Origin: JAKFVA01 sp046155225
GTDB taxonomy: Bacteria > Pseudomonadota > Gammaproteobacteria > Burkholderiales > Burkholderiaceae_C
Direction: 5' to 3'
Assembly (NCBI GenBank): GCA_046155225.1
Contig: JBJXED010000146.1
Span: 1 to 13,874 of the forward strand
DNA length: 13,874 nt
In this document: positions 1-8,142 of the stretch, in pieces
Numbering within the stretch: position 1 is the first letter of the stretch
How the letters are laid out: every line of letters starts with the position of its first letter
Made by a program: the position numbers and the translations under genes
Notes under the pieces: model-generated
Seen by the model: only the letters and a program-made list of their open reading frames with translations
Database searches by the model: none
What the model was told of the DNA's origin: nothing

Positions 1-1076
1 ATGCCCATATCGCGCAATCGCGTGATCGTGCTGGGTGCGTCGTTGGTGTGGAGCGTGGAGAACACGGTGTGGCCGGTGAGCGAGGCCTGGATCGCGATCT
101 CGGCCGTCTCCAGGTCGCGGATCTCGCCGACCAGGATCACGTTGGGGTCCTGGCGCAGGATCGAGCGCAGCCCGGCGGCGAAGGTCAGGCCGATCGACGG
201 CTTGATCTCGATCTGGCCGATGCCCGCCAGCCGGATCTCGACCGGGTCCTCGATCGTGATGATGTTCTTGCCCGGCTCGTTGATCTCGGAGAGCGACGCG
301 TAGAGCGTGGTGGTCTTGCCCGAGCCGGTCGGGCCGGTCACCAGGATGATGCCGTGCGGCTGCGCAATCAGTTGTTCAAAGCGCTGCAGCACGCTGCCTT
401 GCATGCCGACCGATTGCAGGTTGATCTTGTCGGTGGTTTTGTCGAGCAGGCGCAGCACCGCGCGCTCGCCGTGCGCGCTGGGCAAGGTGCTCACGCGCAC
501 ATCAACCGCACGGGTACCAATGCGCAGGCTGATGCGGCCGTCTTGCGGCAGGCGTTTTTCGGCAATGTCGAGCTCGGCCATGATCTTCAGGCGCGAGATC
601 AGCGCCGCGTGCAGCGCGCGGTTGGGCTGCACCACTTCGCGCAGGCCGCCGTCAACCCGGAAACGCACGCTCGAATGGCGCTCGTAGGGCTCGATGTGGA
701 TGTCACTGGCACCGTCACGCGCGGCCTGCGTCAGCAGCGCGTTGAGCATGCGGATGATGGGCGCGTCGTCGGCGGCCTCCAGCAGGTCTTCGACGGCCGG
801 CAGCTCCTGCATCATGCGGGTCAGGTCGGTGCCTTCCTCTACGGCGTTGATGACCGAGGCGGCATTCGATTCACTCTGCGAGTACGCCGCGCTGATGTGC
901 TGGACCAGCGCCGCCTGCTGCATGGTCTCGACCCGCTGCACCTCGTGTTTGCGCATCACTTCGCCTAAAGCGCTGCGCGCAACGCCTGGGTGGACCCACA
1001 GCGTGCGCTGGCCCGCCTCCTCGCCCAGCAACATTTGGTGGGTGCGGGCAAACGCGTAAGGCAAGAGGTATTTCAT
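1..1076 (-). CDS. gspE: Type II secretion ATPase GspE, C-terminus beyond left edge
   Basis: Cytoplasmic hexameric ATPase that powers pseudopilus assembly in type II secretion; it docks on GspL. The frame reads without a stop from ATG at 1076 to the window edge, giving 358 residues of a protein usually near 460-500. Visible motifs are Walker A GPTGSGKT (residues 248-255), the Asp box TIEDP around 274-278, Walker B with GEIRD (317-321) and the His box ending STLHTND near 343. The fragment stops at TRLRDMG, so the Cys4 zinc-binding region is outside the window. The region SDIHIEPYE before Walker A is typical of the N2 domain. An in-frame TGA lies just upstream at 1083-1085, so ATG 1076 is the earliest ATG. 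No clear Shine-Dalgarno is visible. It follows gspD after 30 bp; gspF is expected next, off the left edge. Confidence 0.95.
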   Translation of the reverse strand, partial: MKYLLPYAFARTHQMLLGEEAGQRTLWVHPGVARSALGEVMRKHEVQRVETMQQAALVQHISAAYSQSESNAASVINAVEEGTDLTRMMQELPAVEDLLEAADDAPIIRMLNALLTQAARDGASDIHIEPYERHSSVRFRVDGGLREVVQPNRALHAALISRLKIMAELDIAEKRLPQDGRISLRIGTRAVDVRVSTLPSAHGERAVLRLLDKTTDKINLQSVGMQGSVLQRFEQLIAQPHGIILVTGPTGSGKTTTLYASLSEINEPGKNIITIEDPVEIRLAGIGQIEIKPSIGLTFAAGLRSILRQDPNVILVGEIRDLETAEIAIQASLTGHTVFSTLHTNDAPSTITRLRDMG

Positions 1077-1106
1077 GGCAGGTCAGGGCGCGGCAGGCGC
1101 GCGGGC

Positions 1107-3305
1107 TCAAGGCTTGTTTTTCGGCGCCAGTGTGCCTGGTGCAACGCCCAAGGGCACTTGCGGCGGCAAGATGGCGGCGGCGTCAATCGGCAGCGCCGGG
1201 TTGCGGTCGGGTTGCGAGGTTTTTTGTTCACCGCGAATTTGCTCATAGCGGTCACTCGACAGCGCGTCGCTGGCCACCGCGTCGCGGATCACCACCGGCC
1301 GCAGAAACACCATCAAATTGGTTTTGCTGCGGCTCCTGTTTTCAGTTTTGAACAGGTTGCCGAGGTAGGGCACATCGCCCAGCACCGGTACTTTTTCCTG
1401 GGTGTCGGAGAACTGGTCTTGCAGCAGGCCGCCCAGCACCACAATCGCGCCGTCTTCGACCAGCACATTCGATTCGATCGAGCGCTTGTTGGTGATCAGG
1501 CCGGTGGCCGAATTGATCGACGAGGCCTGCACCGTCGAGCTCTCCAGGAACACCTGCATCTTGACGGTGCCGTTCTCGCTGATCTGCGGCTTGACGCGCA
1601 CCGTCAGGCCCACATCACGCCGCTCCACCGTCTGGAACGGGTTGACCGAGCCGTTGTTGCCGCCGCCCGTGTTGGTGAATGAGCCGGTGATGAAGGGCAC
1701 GTTCTGGCCGATCACGATGCGCGCCTCTTCGTTGTCGAGCGTGAGCAAATTGGGCGTTGACAAAATATTGCCGCTGCCATTGGTTTCCAGAAAGCGTGCC
1801 AGCGCGCTCAGCACATAGGTGCCGCCCACGTCGCGGCCAATGCCGATGTTGAGGCCGCCCGCCGGGCTGATGGTGCCGGTGGCGGCTTGCGTCGCCAGGG
1901 TGAAAATATTGCTGCTGCCGCTGCCGAAGTTGGTGCCCGCAGCACCGATGGTGCGGTTGCCGTCGCGGCCAATCAGGCCCTGCAACTGCACGCCAAACTC
2001 GGCTGCTTTGTCGGTGTTGACCTCGGCAATCAGCGTCTCGACGAAGACCTGCGCCCGGCGCGAGTCGAGCTTGTCAATCACGGCACGCAGCTGGCGGTAC
2101 TGCGGCTCGGGCGCGGTGATGATGAGTGAGTTGGTTGCCGGGTCGGCCTGAATTTGTCCGCCGGTGGACGGCTGCGAGGTGCCTGCGCCGCCCAGAATGC
2201 CGGTGGCAGCCTGGCTTTGCTGGCTGCTGCTGGCGCCGGTGCCCACGCCGCCGGCCTGGCTGGTGCCGCTGGCCGCGTTGAAACTGGTGGTCGCGCCCAG
2301 GCCGCCCACACTGACATTGCTGCCGCCGCTGGCAATGGCGGCGCGCAGCGTCACGGCGATCTTGGTGGCGTCGGCGTTCTTCAGGTACACCACATAAATA
2401 TTGCCGGCGTTGCCGTTGGGGCTGCTGGCCGGCGCTTTGTCGAGCTGGGCAATCAGCGACCGCACCAGGGACGCCCGCGCCGGGTTGCTGGCGCGCAAGA
2501 TCAGCGCGTTGCTGCGCGGCTCGGCGATCAGCGAGGTGCGCGAGCTGCTGTCCGGGGCGGGCTGGCCCACCGCACCGGCCGCAGTGCCCGAGTCCACCAG
2601 ACGCAGCACCAGCGGCGCCAGGTCGGACGCGATGGCGTTTTTCAGCGGGATGATTTCAACATCGGTGCCGCCGGCCACGTCGCTGGCGGCAATGATGCGG
2701 CCGATGCGCTGCAAGTTGTCGGCGTAGTCGGTGATGACCAGCGAGTTGTTGCCGGGGTTGACGTTGATGGTGTTGTTGGGGCTGATCAGCGGCCGCAGGA
2801 TGGGCACCAGGTTGTTGGCGTTTTCGTAGTTCAGGCGGAATATTTGCGTCACGATCTGACCGCCCGAGGCCCTGGGGTCGGCTGAGCCGGCGGGGGCCGA
2901 CAGCACGGTGCCGCTTTGCAGCTTGGCGTCGGCCTCGGGCACTACCTTGTAGAGCCCGGCGGACTCGACCACGGTAAAGCCCTGCAGCCGCATGGCGGCC
3001 AAAAACTGGTTGAAGGCGGCGGCAGGCGAGACCGCTTTGTCGGTCACCAAGGTAATGGTGCCCTTGACGCGCGGATCGACGATGACATTGCGCCCGGTGA
3101 TGGTCGCCATCGTGCGGGCCACCGCCTCGATGTCGGCATTGGCAAAGTTCAGCGTCACCGCCTCACCGGGACGCACCGAGCCGCTGGCCGTATTGACCGC
3201 AGTTTGCGCCCGCAAGGGGCCGCCAGACAGCGCGGCGCAAACCGCGAGCGATACGGCCGCCAAGCGCAAAGGCCGGGGCAGGGGTTCAGAAAATGGCTTG
3301 GTCAT
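1107..3305 (-). CDS. gspD: Type II secretion secretin GspD
   Basis: Outer-membrane secretin channel through which folded exoproteins leave. 732 residues. A basic N-terminus and hydrophobic stretch (about 14-33, ending LRA before QTAV) look like a Sec signal peptide. Approximate order: N0 domain 45-125, N1 150-210, N2 215-292, N3 300-413, secretin core 418-675, then a Pro-rich C-terminal tail of about 58 residues. The secretin signatures VPFITGSF, RRDVGLTVRVKP and VPVLGDVPYLGNLF are all present. N3 carries a long Gly/Ser/Thr/Ala-rich insertion (about 326-384), which is common in Burkholderiales secretins and probably a flexible loop. No lipoprotein signal is seen, so pilotin dependence is unknown. 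The start lies 3 bp after the gspN stop. The order N-D-E, with gspD late in the operon, differs from the enterobacterial C-D-E-F order. Confidence 0.97.
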   Translation of the reverse strand: MTKPFSEPLPRPLRLAAVSLAVCAALSGGPLRAQTAVNTASGSVRPGEAVTLNFANADIEAVARTMATITGRNVIVDPRVKGTITLVTDKAVSPAAAFNQFLAAMRLQGFTVVESAGLYKVVPEADAKLQSGTVLSAPAGSADPRASGGQIVTQIFRLNYENANNLVPILRPLISPNNTINVNPGNNSLVITDYADNLQRIGRIIAASDVAGGTDVEIIPLKNAIASDLAPLVLRLVDSGTAAGAVGQPAPDSSSRTSLIAEPRSNALILRASNPARASLVRSLIAQLDKAPASSPNGNAGNIYVVYLKNADATKIAVTLRAAIASGGSNVSVGGLGATTSFNAASGTSQAGGVGTGASSSQQSQAATGILGGAGTSQPSTGGQIQADPATNSLIITAPEPQYRQLRAVIDKLDSRRAQVFVETLIAEVNTDKAAEFGVQLQGLIGRDGNRTIGAAGTNFGSGSSNIFTLATQAATGTISPAGGLNIGIGRDVGGTYVLSALARFLETNGSGNILSTPNLLTLDNEEARIVIGQNVPFITGSFTNTGGGNNGSVNPFQTVERRDVGLTVRVKPQISENGTVKMQVFLESSTVQASSINSATGLITNKRSIESNVLVEDGAIVVLGGLLQDQFSDTQEKVPVLGDVPYLGNLFKTENRSRSKTNLMVFLRPVVIRDAVASDALSSDRYEQIRGEQKTSQPDRNPALPIDAAAILPPQVPLGVAPGTLAPKNKP

Positions 3306-3308
3306 GCG

Positions 3309-4115
3309 TTAACCCAGGGTAATGAGGGATTGGGCACCGTTGCGCCTCCCGATGATATTGAGCAAATTCGACAGCGCCGCTTCGCGCTCGGGCGCAGCGC
3401 TGGCGGTGCCCTCGAAACGCAGCCGCGAGCCAACCCAGCGGCCTTGGCCGCTCAGTTGCAAGGCGCCTTCGAGGGTGCTCAGTTGCAAGTTGGATGGGGT
3501 GCCTCCAGAAAGCGTCATGCGGTAGCTGCCCATGGGCCGCAAGGTGGACAGGCGGGAAGACAAGTGTTTGGCCAGCAATTCGGCATTGCCGCCGATGACC
3601 AGCCTGCCTTCAAACCATTCTACTGAAAGCCCCTGGCTGGCCAGCACCAATTCGCCTTCGGCTTGCACCGTGTTCCAGGGCGTGCCCAAACCCGCCAGCA
3701 AGGCGGCGGGCCAAACCGAGCGCTGATCTTCCAACTGAACGGCAATCCGGCCCAAGCCGAGTTGCACCTGCAACCGCAAGGGTTGGGGTGTGCAGCAAGG
3801 CGCATTCAGGGCCAGGCGCAAGCCTTGCCAGGCCGGGCGCAGTTGCCAGCCCAGCCGGTCAGGCAAGGCGGCGGCGTCCTTGCTGCCCTGCCCGCCGGTC
3901 AGCACCAGTTGGGCCGAGCCCTGCCAAATGCTGCCGCGCGCGTCGGCCAGCAGCACTTGGCCCTGGGTTGCGGTGGCTACCGCCAGGGCCAGCCAGGCGG
4001 CCGGCGCAAACACCACCAAACCCAGCAGCAGTCCCAGCAAGCCACCGGCCCAGGCCCAAAGCGGCGGGCGCAGCACGAGGGTGTGGCGGGTCGGACGAGG
4101 CAGGGTCGGGCGCAT
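3309..4115 (-). CDS. gspN: Type II secretion protein GspN
   Basis: Inner-membrane accessory protein of the type II secretion platform, found only in some systems; its exact role is not settled. With the chosen ATG at 4115 it has 268 residues, close to the family size. The frame is open further upstream to 4307, but that extension lies inside gspM in another frame and is Arg/Pro-rich, so I reject it. A single N-terminal membrane segment (about residues 18-46, rich in Leu/Gly/Ala) is followed by a periplasmic domain. The C-terminal half has alternating strand-like segments such as GSYRMTLSGG, as expected for a GspN/AsmA-like fold. It lies 40 bp after gspM and 3 bp before gspD. The assignment rests on position and general shape more than on sharp motifs. 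Confidence 0.85.
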   Translation of the reverse strand: MRPTLPRPTRHTLVLRPPLWAWAGGLLGLLLGLVVFAPAAWLALAVATATQGQVLLADARGSIWQGSAQLVLTGGQGSKDAAALPDRLGWQLRPAWQGLRLALNAPCCTPQPLRLQVQLGLGRIAVQLEDQRSVWPAALLAGLGTPWNTVQAEGELVLASQGLSVEWFEGRLVIGGNAELLAKHLSSRLSTLRPMGSYRMTLSGGTPSNLQLSTLEGALQLSGQGRWVGSRLRFEGTASAAPEREAALSNLLNIIGRRNGAQSLITLG

Positions 4116-4155
4116 GGAGCGAATGGGTTTTGGCCTGCGGGGGCGCTTGCGCCGG

Positions 4156-4668
4156 CTAGCGCGGCGGCAGGCGCAGCACCAGAGTGCCGTCCCAGCGGGC
4201 GGCTTCGTCATTGCCGACGGGCGGGCTGCGCACCAGCCGGGCATCGGTGGGCTGGGCGCGCGCATTGATGCGTGCCTGGGTGAGCCACTGCGCCAGGGCC
4301 TGCGCACTCGCGCCGCGCAAAGTCAGGCTGGCCTGGTCACCCGCCACATTGAGCTGCGCCGCGCTGCCCAATTGCTGCTTGACGGAATTCTCCAACGAGC
4401 GCAAGGCCTCGTCATAGGCCAGCTTGGGCTGGTTTTGCAGCGCCTGGGCCTGGGCTTGCAGGCTGCGCATTTGGCTCAATTGCGCGTCCAGCAAGAGGTG
4501 TTCCGGCCCGGCTTTGCGCAAGGTGCCCAGCGCAGGGGCCAGCATCACCCACCACAGGCCTGCCGCCAACAGCAGCCAGGCGGCCAGCCGCAGCAGGGCT
4601 TTCTCGCGCCCGCCCAAGGCGTCCCACCAGGCTTGGCTGGTTTGCAGGCGGGCTTGCCAGGCACTCAT
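4156..4668 (-). CDS. gspM: Type II secretion protein GspM
   Basis: Bitopic inner-membrane platform protein that partners GspL and stabilises it. 170 residues, the usual GspM length. A short cytoplasmic N-terminus containing WWDALGGREKALL (the W..L..REK/R signature of GspM) precedes one membrane segment at about 25-47. A helical stretch rich in Gln/Leu/Ala (about 58-85, likely coiled coil) and a small ferredoxin-like periplasmic domain follow. The ATG at 4668 overlaps the gspL stop in an ATGA arrangement, so the two are probably translationally coupled, matching their 1:1 partnership. Confidence 0.92.
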   Translation of the reverse strand: MSAWQARLQTSQAWWDALGGREKALLRLAAWLLLAAGLWWVMLAPALGTLRKAGPEHLLLDAQLSQMRSLQAQAQALQNQPKLAYDEALRSLENSVKQQLGSAAQLNVAGDQASLTLRGASAQALAQWLTQARINARAQPTDARLVRSPPVGNDEAARWDGTLVLRLPPR

Positions 4669-5960
4669 GGCACCGCCTTGCGCAGCGCAGGCTTGATGAC
4701 CAGTGTGTCGCCCTCCGTACTGGCCGCATAGCCTTGGGCCATGAGCTGGTCGGCTTCCACCGCGGTCAATTGAAAGCCTTTCAGCCGCACACTATCTGCT
4801 ACGTATTCAATAGCTGTGAGTGATTTTCCCGGCTGGGCTACAGCACTTAAATTCATCAAAATGGCCTCCAAATCGCTGTGCGCGAGCGCGCCGGCCGATT
4901 GCTGCAAGCGGGCGACCTCACGCGTCATTTGCAGCGGCGCGTCGAGCACCACCTTGACGGCCGGGAAGCTCTCGGTCAGCACGCCGCGCACCGCATTGCG
5001 CTTGGCGTCCAGCGCTGCGTTTTCGCGCCAGGCAAATGCATTCAGGCCGACCAGATGCACCAGCAGCAAGGCCAGCAGGCCCAACCGCGCCGCCCGCCAG
5101 ACGGGCGCGTGCAGCAGGTCGCGGGCCAGGCTGGCCAGGCCTTTGAAAGCGCGGCTGCGCTGGTTGCTGACCAAATCAAATTGCGCCAGGTCCCAGGGCG
5201 ACTGCGCTGCCAGCGCATAGCGGGTGGCGCTTTGTTGCAAGGTCACCTTGCGCTGGAGCAACATTTCCACTTGGGCGGCCAGGGCGGGCTCGGCCAGCAC
5301 AAGCAGGGCTTGCGCTGCATCGCTGGGCTCGCCCAGGCACAGGGCCAGGTTCGCCGCTGTCAGGGGCAAGAGGCTGACGCCGTCGGCATCGGTACTGGCG
5401 AGCAGGGGTTGGTCAAGCGTGCCGAGCACCTGTACGGCGGCCTGGCGCTGCTGTGCGGAGGATTCGGTCTCTTGCAGCCAAGCCGTTGCCGGGGCCAGCT
5501 CAGGCACGATGCGCGCAACGGGCCACTGCGCGGCCTCGAGGGCTTGCAAGTGTGCTTGCAGCCAGGCTTTGTCACAGACCGCGACCCACACCGGCGTGTC
5601 GGCTTGCGGGGCCGGTTGCAAGGCAAAGTGCAGTTTGTCAACATCGTCGAGTACGCGCTCTTCGAGCAAGCCGTCGAGCACCGCACGCAGGCGCGCAGCG
5701 CCACTGGCCAGTGCGCCTTTGGGCAGGCTGACTTGTTGCCAGGACAGGGCTTGCACTGGCACCACCACGACCACCTCGGCGTAGCCGCGCGCGGGCCGGG
5801 GCAGCAGCGCCAGCGCCGCGCTGCCGTGCTGGCTCGGCGTCTGATCGCCCTGGCTGACAGCGTACTGGACTTCGGTGCTGCCGCTGGGCACGCGCACGCC
5901 GGGCTCGCCCGCAGCAGGGCGTGCGGGCGGCGGGGGCAGGGTGATGATGAGGGTGCTCAT
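4665..5960 (-). CDS. gspL: Type II secretion protein GspL
   Basis: Inner-membrane protein that recruits the ATPase GspE through its cytoplasmic domain and GspM through its periplasmic domain. 431 residues. The N-terminal 285 residues form the actin-like cytoplasmic domain and end with the characteristic SPWDLAQFDL stretch (255-263). One membrane segment lies at about 291-311, followed by a periplasmic ferredoxin-like domain. The coding stretch at 4801-4860 is only about 42% GC, far below its surroundings, and contains a copy of the tagc-N21-ggcta element (residues about 373-384). The start at 5960 follows gspK after 36 bp, with only a weak ribosome site. Confidence 0.95.
   Translation of the reverse strand: MSTLIITLPPPPARPAAGEPGVRVPSGSTEVQYAVSQGDQTPSQHGSAALALLPRPARGYAEVVVVVPVQALSWQQVSLPKGALASGAARLRAVLDGLLEERVLDDVDKLHFALQPAPQADTPVWVAVCDKAWLQAHLQALEAAQWPVARIVPELAPATAWLQETESSAQQRQAAVQVLGTLDQPLLASTDADGVSLLPLTAANLALCLGEPSDAAQALLVLAEPALAAQVEMLLQRKVTLQQSATRYALAAQSPWDLAQFDLVSNQRSRAFKGLASLARDLLHAPVWRAARLGLLALLLVHLVGLNAFAWRENAALDAKRNAVRGVLTESFPAVKVVLDAPLQMTREVARLQQSAGALAHSDLEAILMNLSAVAQPGKSLTAIEYVADSVRLKGFQLTAVEADQLMAQGYAASTEGDTLVIKPALRKAVP
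4811..4840 (+). repeat. Dispersed tagc-N21-ggcta element, copy inside gspL
   Basis: The sequence has tagc at 4811-4814, exactly 21 nt, then ggcta at 4836-4840 followed by cag. It sits in an AT-rich island of the otherwise GC-rich gspL gene. The same spacing occurs at 9882-9911 and 10719-10748. I recall a short dispersed element with this layout as frequent in Comamonadaceae genomes, but that is from memory. Here it is read in frame and encodes part of the GspL periplasmic domain. This copy is less similar to the other two than they are to each other. Confidence 0.45.
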
Positions 5961-5996
5961 GGCGAAAAATTAAGCGGCATTGTAGGAGTGGTTTTT

Positions 5997-6974
5997 TCAG
6001 CCACCGGCCTGTGCCGCGCCGGCTGCCAGATTCAGCGAGCCGCGCTGGCGTTGCAAGGTTTTGACCTCAATCCCGGTGCGTTGCACCACCGAGCGCTCTT
6101 CCACTGCAACCGTGTCCAGCCGCAGCCGCCCGCGGACTTCAAAAAACTGGGTTGCCACGCTGTGCCGGCCCTGGTTGATTTCTTCGGCCGCGCCGCCCAG
6201 TTGCGCGCCCGCGTCGGCCAGTGAGCGAAAGTGCGTCAGGCCGCGTGCGCGCAGCAGCCGCTGGGCGTCGGCGAGTTCCAGCCCTGGGATGCTGGCGCTG
6301 ATGGCCTCGGCGCTGGCGGTATTGAGGTTCAGCGGCGTGCGCTGCGGCAGCACCGTGATGTAGGGCTCCAGCACCGCCAGCGTACGCGCTGAAAGGCCCA
6401 GGCCGCGCAACTGATCGGTGCTTTGCGGCAGCAGGCCGGCCTGGTTGCCCGACTGGTTGTTGGGATCGGTGTCGGCGGCAAAGCGCAGGTTTTCCGCCAG
6501 GCTGTTCAGCTCGTTGGGTGCCAGTCCGAGCAGGCTGAAGAGCTTGGCAAAACTGCGCAAATCGGGCGGCGAAACGGCTTTTCCGTCGAGCAGGTTCAGC
6601 ACATTCAGGCGCGCCTGCAAGTCGGTGATCTGGCCCGATAAAAAAGCCTGGGTGTTCACATCGTCCTGGTCTTGCGCATTGTTGTTCTTGTCGGCGGCCA
6701 AAAAGCTCGACAGTCGCGCTTCCTGCAGTGCAATCGCCCACGGCTCGGCCAGATGGTCGGCGCCGCCCGAGCGGCCGTCCTCGCGCAGGATCAGGCGCGA
6801 CCAGTCGAGCGCGCCGGTCAGCACCCAGGCCGATTGCACCCGGGCGCGCTCGGCAGCCTCCACTTCGACCGCGCGAAACTGCTGCCACAGCGCCGCCGCC
6901 GTCAGCGTGGCCACCAGTGTCACCGTCAGCATCGCCGCCAGCAGGGCGGCACCGCGTTGGCGGCGACAAGTCAT
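5997..6974 (-). CDS. gspK: Minor pseudopilin GspK
   Basis: Large minor pseudopilin that caps the pseudopilus tip with GspI and GspJ. 325 residues, normal for GspK. The leader MTCRRQRG is cleaved before AALLAAML (G8/A9); as in other GspK proteins the Glu at +5 of the mature protein is missing. Residues about 30-60 continue the hydrophobic helix. The C-terminal part contains helix-hairpin-helix-like stretches (LNLNTASAEAISASIPGL, and ADAQRLLRARG), a family trait. The frame is open upstream to 7256 but that region is gspJ read in another frame. ATG 6974 overlaps the gspJ stop (ATGA), which decides the start. Confidence 0.95.
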   Translation of the reverse strand: MTCRRQRGAALLAAMLTVTLVATLTAAALWQQFRAVEVEAAERARVQSAWVLTGALDWSRLILREDGRSGGADHLAEPWAIALQEARLSSFLAADKNNNAQDQDDVNTQAFLSGQITDLQARLNVLNLLDGKAVSPPDLRSFAKLFSLLGLAPNELNSLAENLRFAADTDPNNQSGNQAGLLPQSTDQLRGLGLSARTLAVLEPYITVLPQRTPLNLNTASAEAISASIPGLELADAQRLLRARGLTHFRSLADAGAQLGGAAEEINQGRHSVATQFFEVRGRLRLDTVAVEERSVVQRTGIEVKTLQRQRGSLNLAAGAAQAGG

Positions 6975-7768
6975 GACTTGCCCCCACCCAAGGTGGGGCG
7001 AACCCAGTCGCGGGTGAGCACGCCGCTGATAGCCTGGCCAGGGGCCAGCGTCAGCACCAGCCGCACGCCTTCGGGAATGGCGACCAAATTTGGCCCGGCA
7101 GCCGCGCTGGGCAGGGCTGCCGCTGATGCCACTGGCGCGGCGGGGCTGGCGGGGTCTGATGCAGCGGCTTGTGGCGGCACGGCTTGCTGCGGCGTGGCGG
7201 CGTCGCTCGACAGCGGGTTGACCCACGCATCGCTGCGGTAGTAGTAAATTTGCCACTGCAGCGCCGCCGCAATGGCGACTTCGTAGCGTTTGTCGTCATC
7301 ACTCGGGTTTTGCGCCCACAGGGCGGCGCGTTGCCAGGCGTTTTGCAATTCGCCCCGGGTTTGCAGCGCAGGCGATTCCCAGCGCAGCCACTGCGCGGCG
7401 GGGCCTTCTGCCGTGCTGCTGCCCAGGCTGCGCTGCGTCCAGGCCACCACGCTGACGGCACCAGGCAAACCGTCGGCGGCGGCCAGCGCACTGCGCCGGG
7501 TCAGCCGCAGCACTTGGCCATTCCAGTCGATGGCGTTCAGTTGCTGGGTTTGCGTCATGGCTTCCAGATCTGCGCCCCACTGCGCCAACCCGGCTTGGAG
7601 CGTGAGCACTTCATTGGCGCGTTGCTGGGTCTGGCTTTGCGCCCGGCTCATGCCGTCCAGCCCGCGCCAGCTCAGCGCCGCCATCAGCGCCAGAATCGAA
7701 ATCGCCACCAGCAGCTCTATCAGCGTGAAGCCGCGAGCTGTTGCTGTTAACGAGCGTGGGGGTGACAT
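6971..7768 (-). CDS. gspJ: Minor pseudopilin GspJ
   Basis: Minor pseudopilin of the tip complex. 265 residues, longer than the usual 200 or so. Prepilin leader of 13 residues cleaved at G13/F14 (RG|FTLIELLVAI), with Glu at mature position 5 for methylation and assembly. An Ala/Pro/Ser-rich low-complexity stretch at about 188-227 accounts for the extra length and is probably a flexible insertion before the last strand-forming segment. The start codon and first six codons (MSPPRS) match the 87-bp repeat found between gspG and gspH with one mismatch in 20 nt, so this 5' end may derive from the repeat. It lies 2 bp after gspI and overlaps gspK. Confidence 0.95.
   Translation of the reverse strand: MSPPRSLTATARGFTLIELLVAISILALMAALSWRGLDGMSRAQSQTQQRANEVLTLQAGLAQWGADLEAMTQTQQLNAIDWNGQVLRLTRRSALAAADGLPGAVSVVAWTQRSLGSSTAEGPAAQWLRWESPALQTRGELQNAWQRAALWAQNPSDDDKRYEVAIAAALQWQIYYYRSDAWVNPLSSDAATPQQAVPPQAAASDPASPAAPVASAAALPSAAAGPNLVAIPEGVRLVLTLAPGQAISGVLTRDWVRPTLGGGKS
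7749..7768 (-). repeat. Fragment of the 87-bp repeat forming the gspJ start
   Basis: Twenty nucleotides here equal 8664-8683 of repeat unit 1 except for one base (t for c in the plus-strand gggggtgacat versus gggggcgacat). The ATG at the end of the match is the gspJ start and corresponds to an internal ATG of the repeat. The similarity ends at the ATG on one side and after the Ser codon on the other. Confidence 0.6.
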
Positions 7769-7770
7769 CG

Positions 7771-8142
7771 TCAGAATCTACCCACAACTGTTGTGAGCCT
7801 GAGCAGTGGCAAGCTCCCGTCCAGCACCTGCGCGTCAACCCGGCGAAAGCTGGGGTTGGGTGTGGGCGCGACCGAGACCAGCACCGTCAGGTCACGCCCG
7901 GCCTGGCTGCACGGCACACTGATTTCACCCAGGCTGGGCATTTGTTTGGACAGCCGCACCTTGACCAACTCGTTTTCTGCGCAGACCTGCGCCAGCAGGT
8001 TGTCGCTCTGGCGCTGGGCATTGCGGGTCAGTGCCGTGGTGGCTTGCAGGCCGGCGATCAAGGCAATCGCCACGATGCCCAGCGCCACCAGCACCTCAAT
8101 CAAAGTGAAACCCCTGGCGGGCGCGCGGGTCAGCGTTTTCAT
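7771..8142 (-). CDS. gspI: Minor pseudopilin GspI
   Basis: Minor pseudopilin that nucleates the GspI-J-K tip complex. 123 residues, the usual size. Leader of 11 residues cleaved at G11/F12 (RG|FTLIEVLVAL), with Glu at mature position 5. The body includes the NLLAQVCAENELVKVRL stretch, resembling the A..A.N..... segment typical of GspI. Its ATG at 8142 overlaps the gspH stop (ATGA), and its stop lies 2 bp before the gspJ start, so translation is probably coupled along H-I-J. Confidence 0.94.
   Translation of the reverse strand: MKTLTRAPARGFTLIEVLVALGIVAIALIAGLQATTALTRNAQRQSDNLLAQVCAENELVKVRLSKQMPSLGEISVPCSQAGRDLTVLVSVAPTPNPSFRRVDAQVLDGSLPLLRLTTVVGRF

Noticed and set aside
4116..4307. N-terminal extension of gspN to 4307
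   Set aside because: It overlaps gspM by about 150 bp, is Arg/Pro/Cys-rich and lies before a normal membrane-anchor start at 4115.
3790..6224. Long plus-strand frames opposite gspN, gspM and gspL (313 and 448 codons)
   Set aside because: Shadow frames with low-complexity Gln/Arg/Ala-rich products; the minus-strand genes are complete and recognisable.
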